This document shows, piece by piece, positions 55,063-55,105 of a stretch of 55,105 nucleotides of DNA. Origin of the DNA: an uncultured bacterium (GTDB lineage: Bacteria; Bacillota; Clostridia; Lachnospirales; Lachnospiraceae); assembly GCA_947651225.1 (NCBI GenBank), contig CANSYK010000017.1, positions 1 through 55,105 on the forward strand, in the 5' to 3' direction. The notes under the pieces are model-generated. The model ran no database searches, was not told where the DNA came from, and saw only the letters and a program-made list of their open reading frames with translations. How positions within the stretch are numbered: position 1 is the first letter of the stretch; the number at the start of each line of letters is the position of its first letter. The translations under genes and the position numbers were made by a program.

Positions 55063-55105
55063 ATGAATACCCCGATTTTAGAGGTTTCTGACATTCAAAA
55101 ATATT
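55063..55105 (+). CDS. ABC transporter ATP-binding protein, start only
   Basis: AAAGGAG then 8 nt to ATG, opening MNTPILEVSDIQKY and running off the window. The sequence fits the start of a BceA-type ATPase, and the place after BceRS-like genes supports this. Only 14 codons are visible. Confidence 0.7.
   Translation, partial: MNTPILEVSDIQKY

Overview
The window looks like the chromosome of an anaerobic gut Firmicute of the Lachnospiraceae type. This rests on gene content: a four-subunit pyruvate:ferredoxin oxidoreductase, a LexA/SOS box of the Firmicute form, BspA-like leucine-rich surface proteins, Big_2 (Ig-like) surface proteins, split PurH with a PurO-type IMP cyclohydrolase, Tn916-type int/xis, and AAA-ATPase/PD-(D/E)XK proteins common in that family. 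Most core genes lie on the minus strand. No rRNA, tRNA or CRISPR array was seen.

Layout. 1-5.6 kb: two chemoreceptors, one in an operon with a FabH-like thiolase-fold protein that lacks two of three catalytic residues, then an FMN-binding lipoprotein; a pair of Spo0A-box-like sites lies in the divergent promoter region. 5.6-8.5 kb: secreted GH5 glycanase ending in LRR repeats. 8.7-15 kb: gltB-gltD (glutamate synthase) with a terminator hairpin in the leader, opposite a 54-residue small ORF. 15.6-20.8 kb: housekeeping genes holA, an HD hydrolase, lexA, rsfS, yqeK, nadD and yhbY, interrupted by two families of miniature inverted-repeat elements whose ends supply the last codons or the stop of neighbouring genes. 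21-25.3 kb: cell envelope (D,D-carboxypeptidase, two LytR-CpsA-Psr proteins, a DUF4321-like membrane protein). 25.3-29.5 kb: LysR regulator and porCDAB. 29.7-33.5 kb: a possible pseudoknotted intergenic RNA, an AgrC-like histidine kinase broken at a six-G run, a CAP/SCP secreted protein and an Rpn-like nuclease. 34-39.2 kb: BceAB-like ABC exporter with a NarL-type two-component system. 39.2-43.4 kb: LRR protein, purO plus stand-alone AICAR transformylase, Ig-like surface protein.

43.6-52.7 kb is an accessory region full of wreckage: a frameshifted Tn916-type integrase with intact xis, a truncated AT-rich STAND-like fragment, one intact and one decayed AAA-ATPase/PD-(D/E)XK gene, a decayed XerC-like recombinase, and a decayed HipA-like kinase locus. 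52.9-55.1 kb begins a second antimicrobial-peptide module of the BceRS type, with an HTH protein in front and the first codons of its ABC transporter at the window edge.

The most interesting non-coding signal is a 38-nt perfect hairpin block, identical in front of two unrelated genes (the CAP-domain protein and the NarL-type histidine kinase), ending directly at the Shine-Dalgarno. At the kinase it lies inside a 24-codon leader ORF whose stop overlaps the kinase start (ATGA), which suggests translational coupling. The second is a pair of mobile repeat families, one with a 6-bp target duplication and a compensatory stem change between copies.
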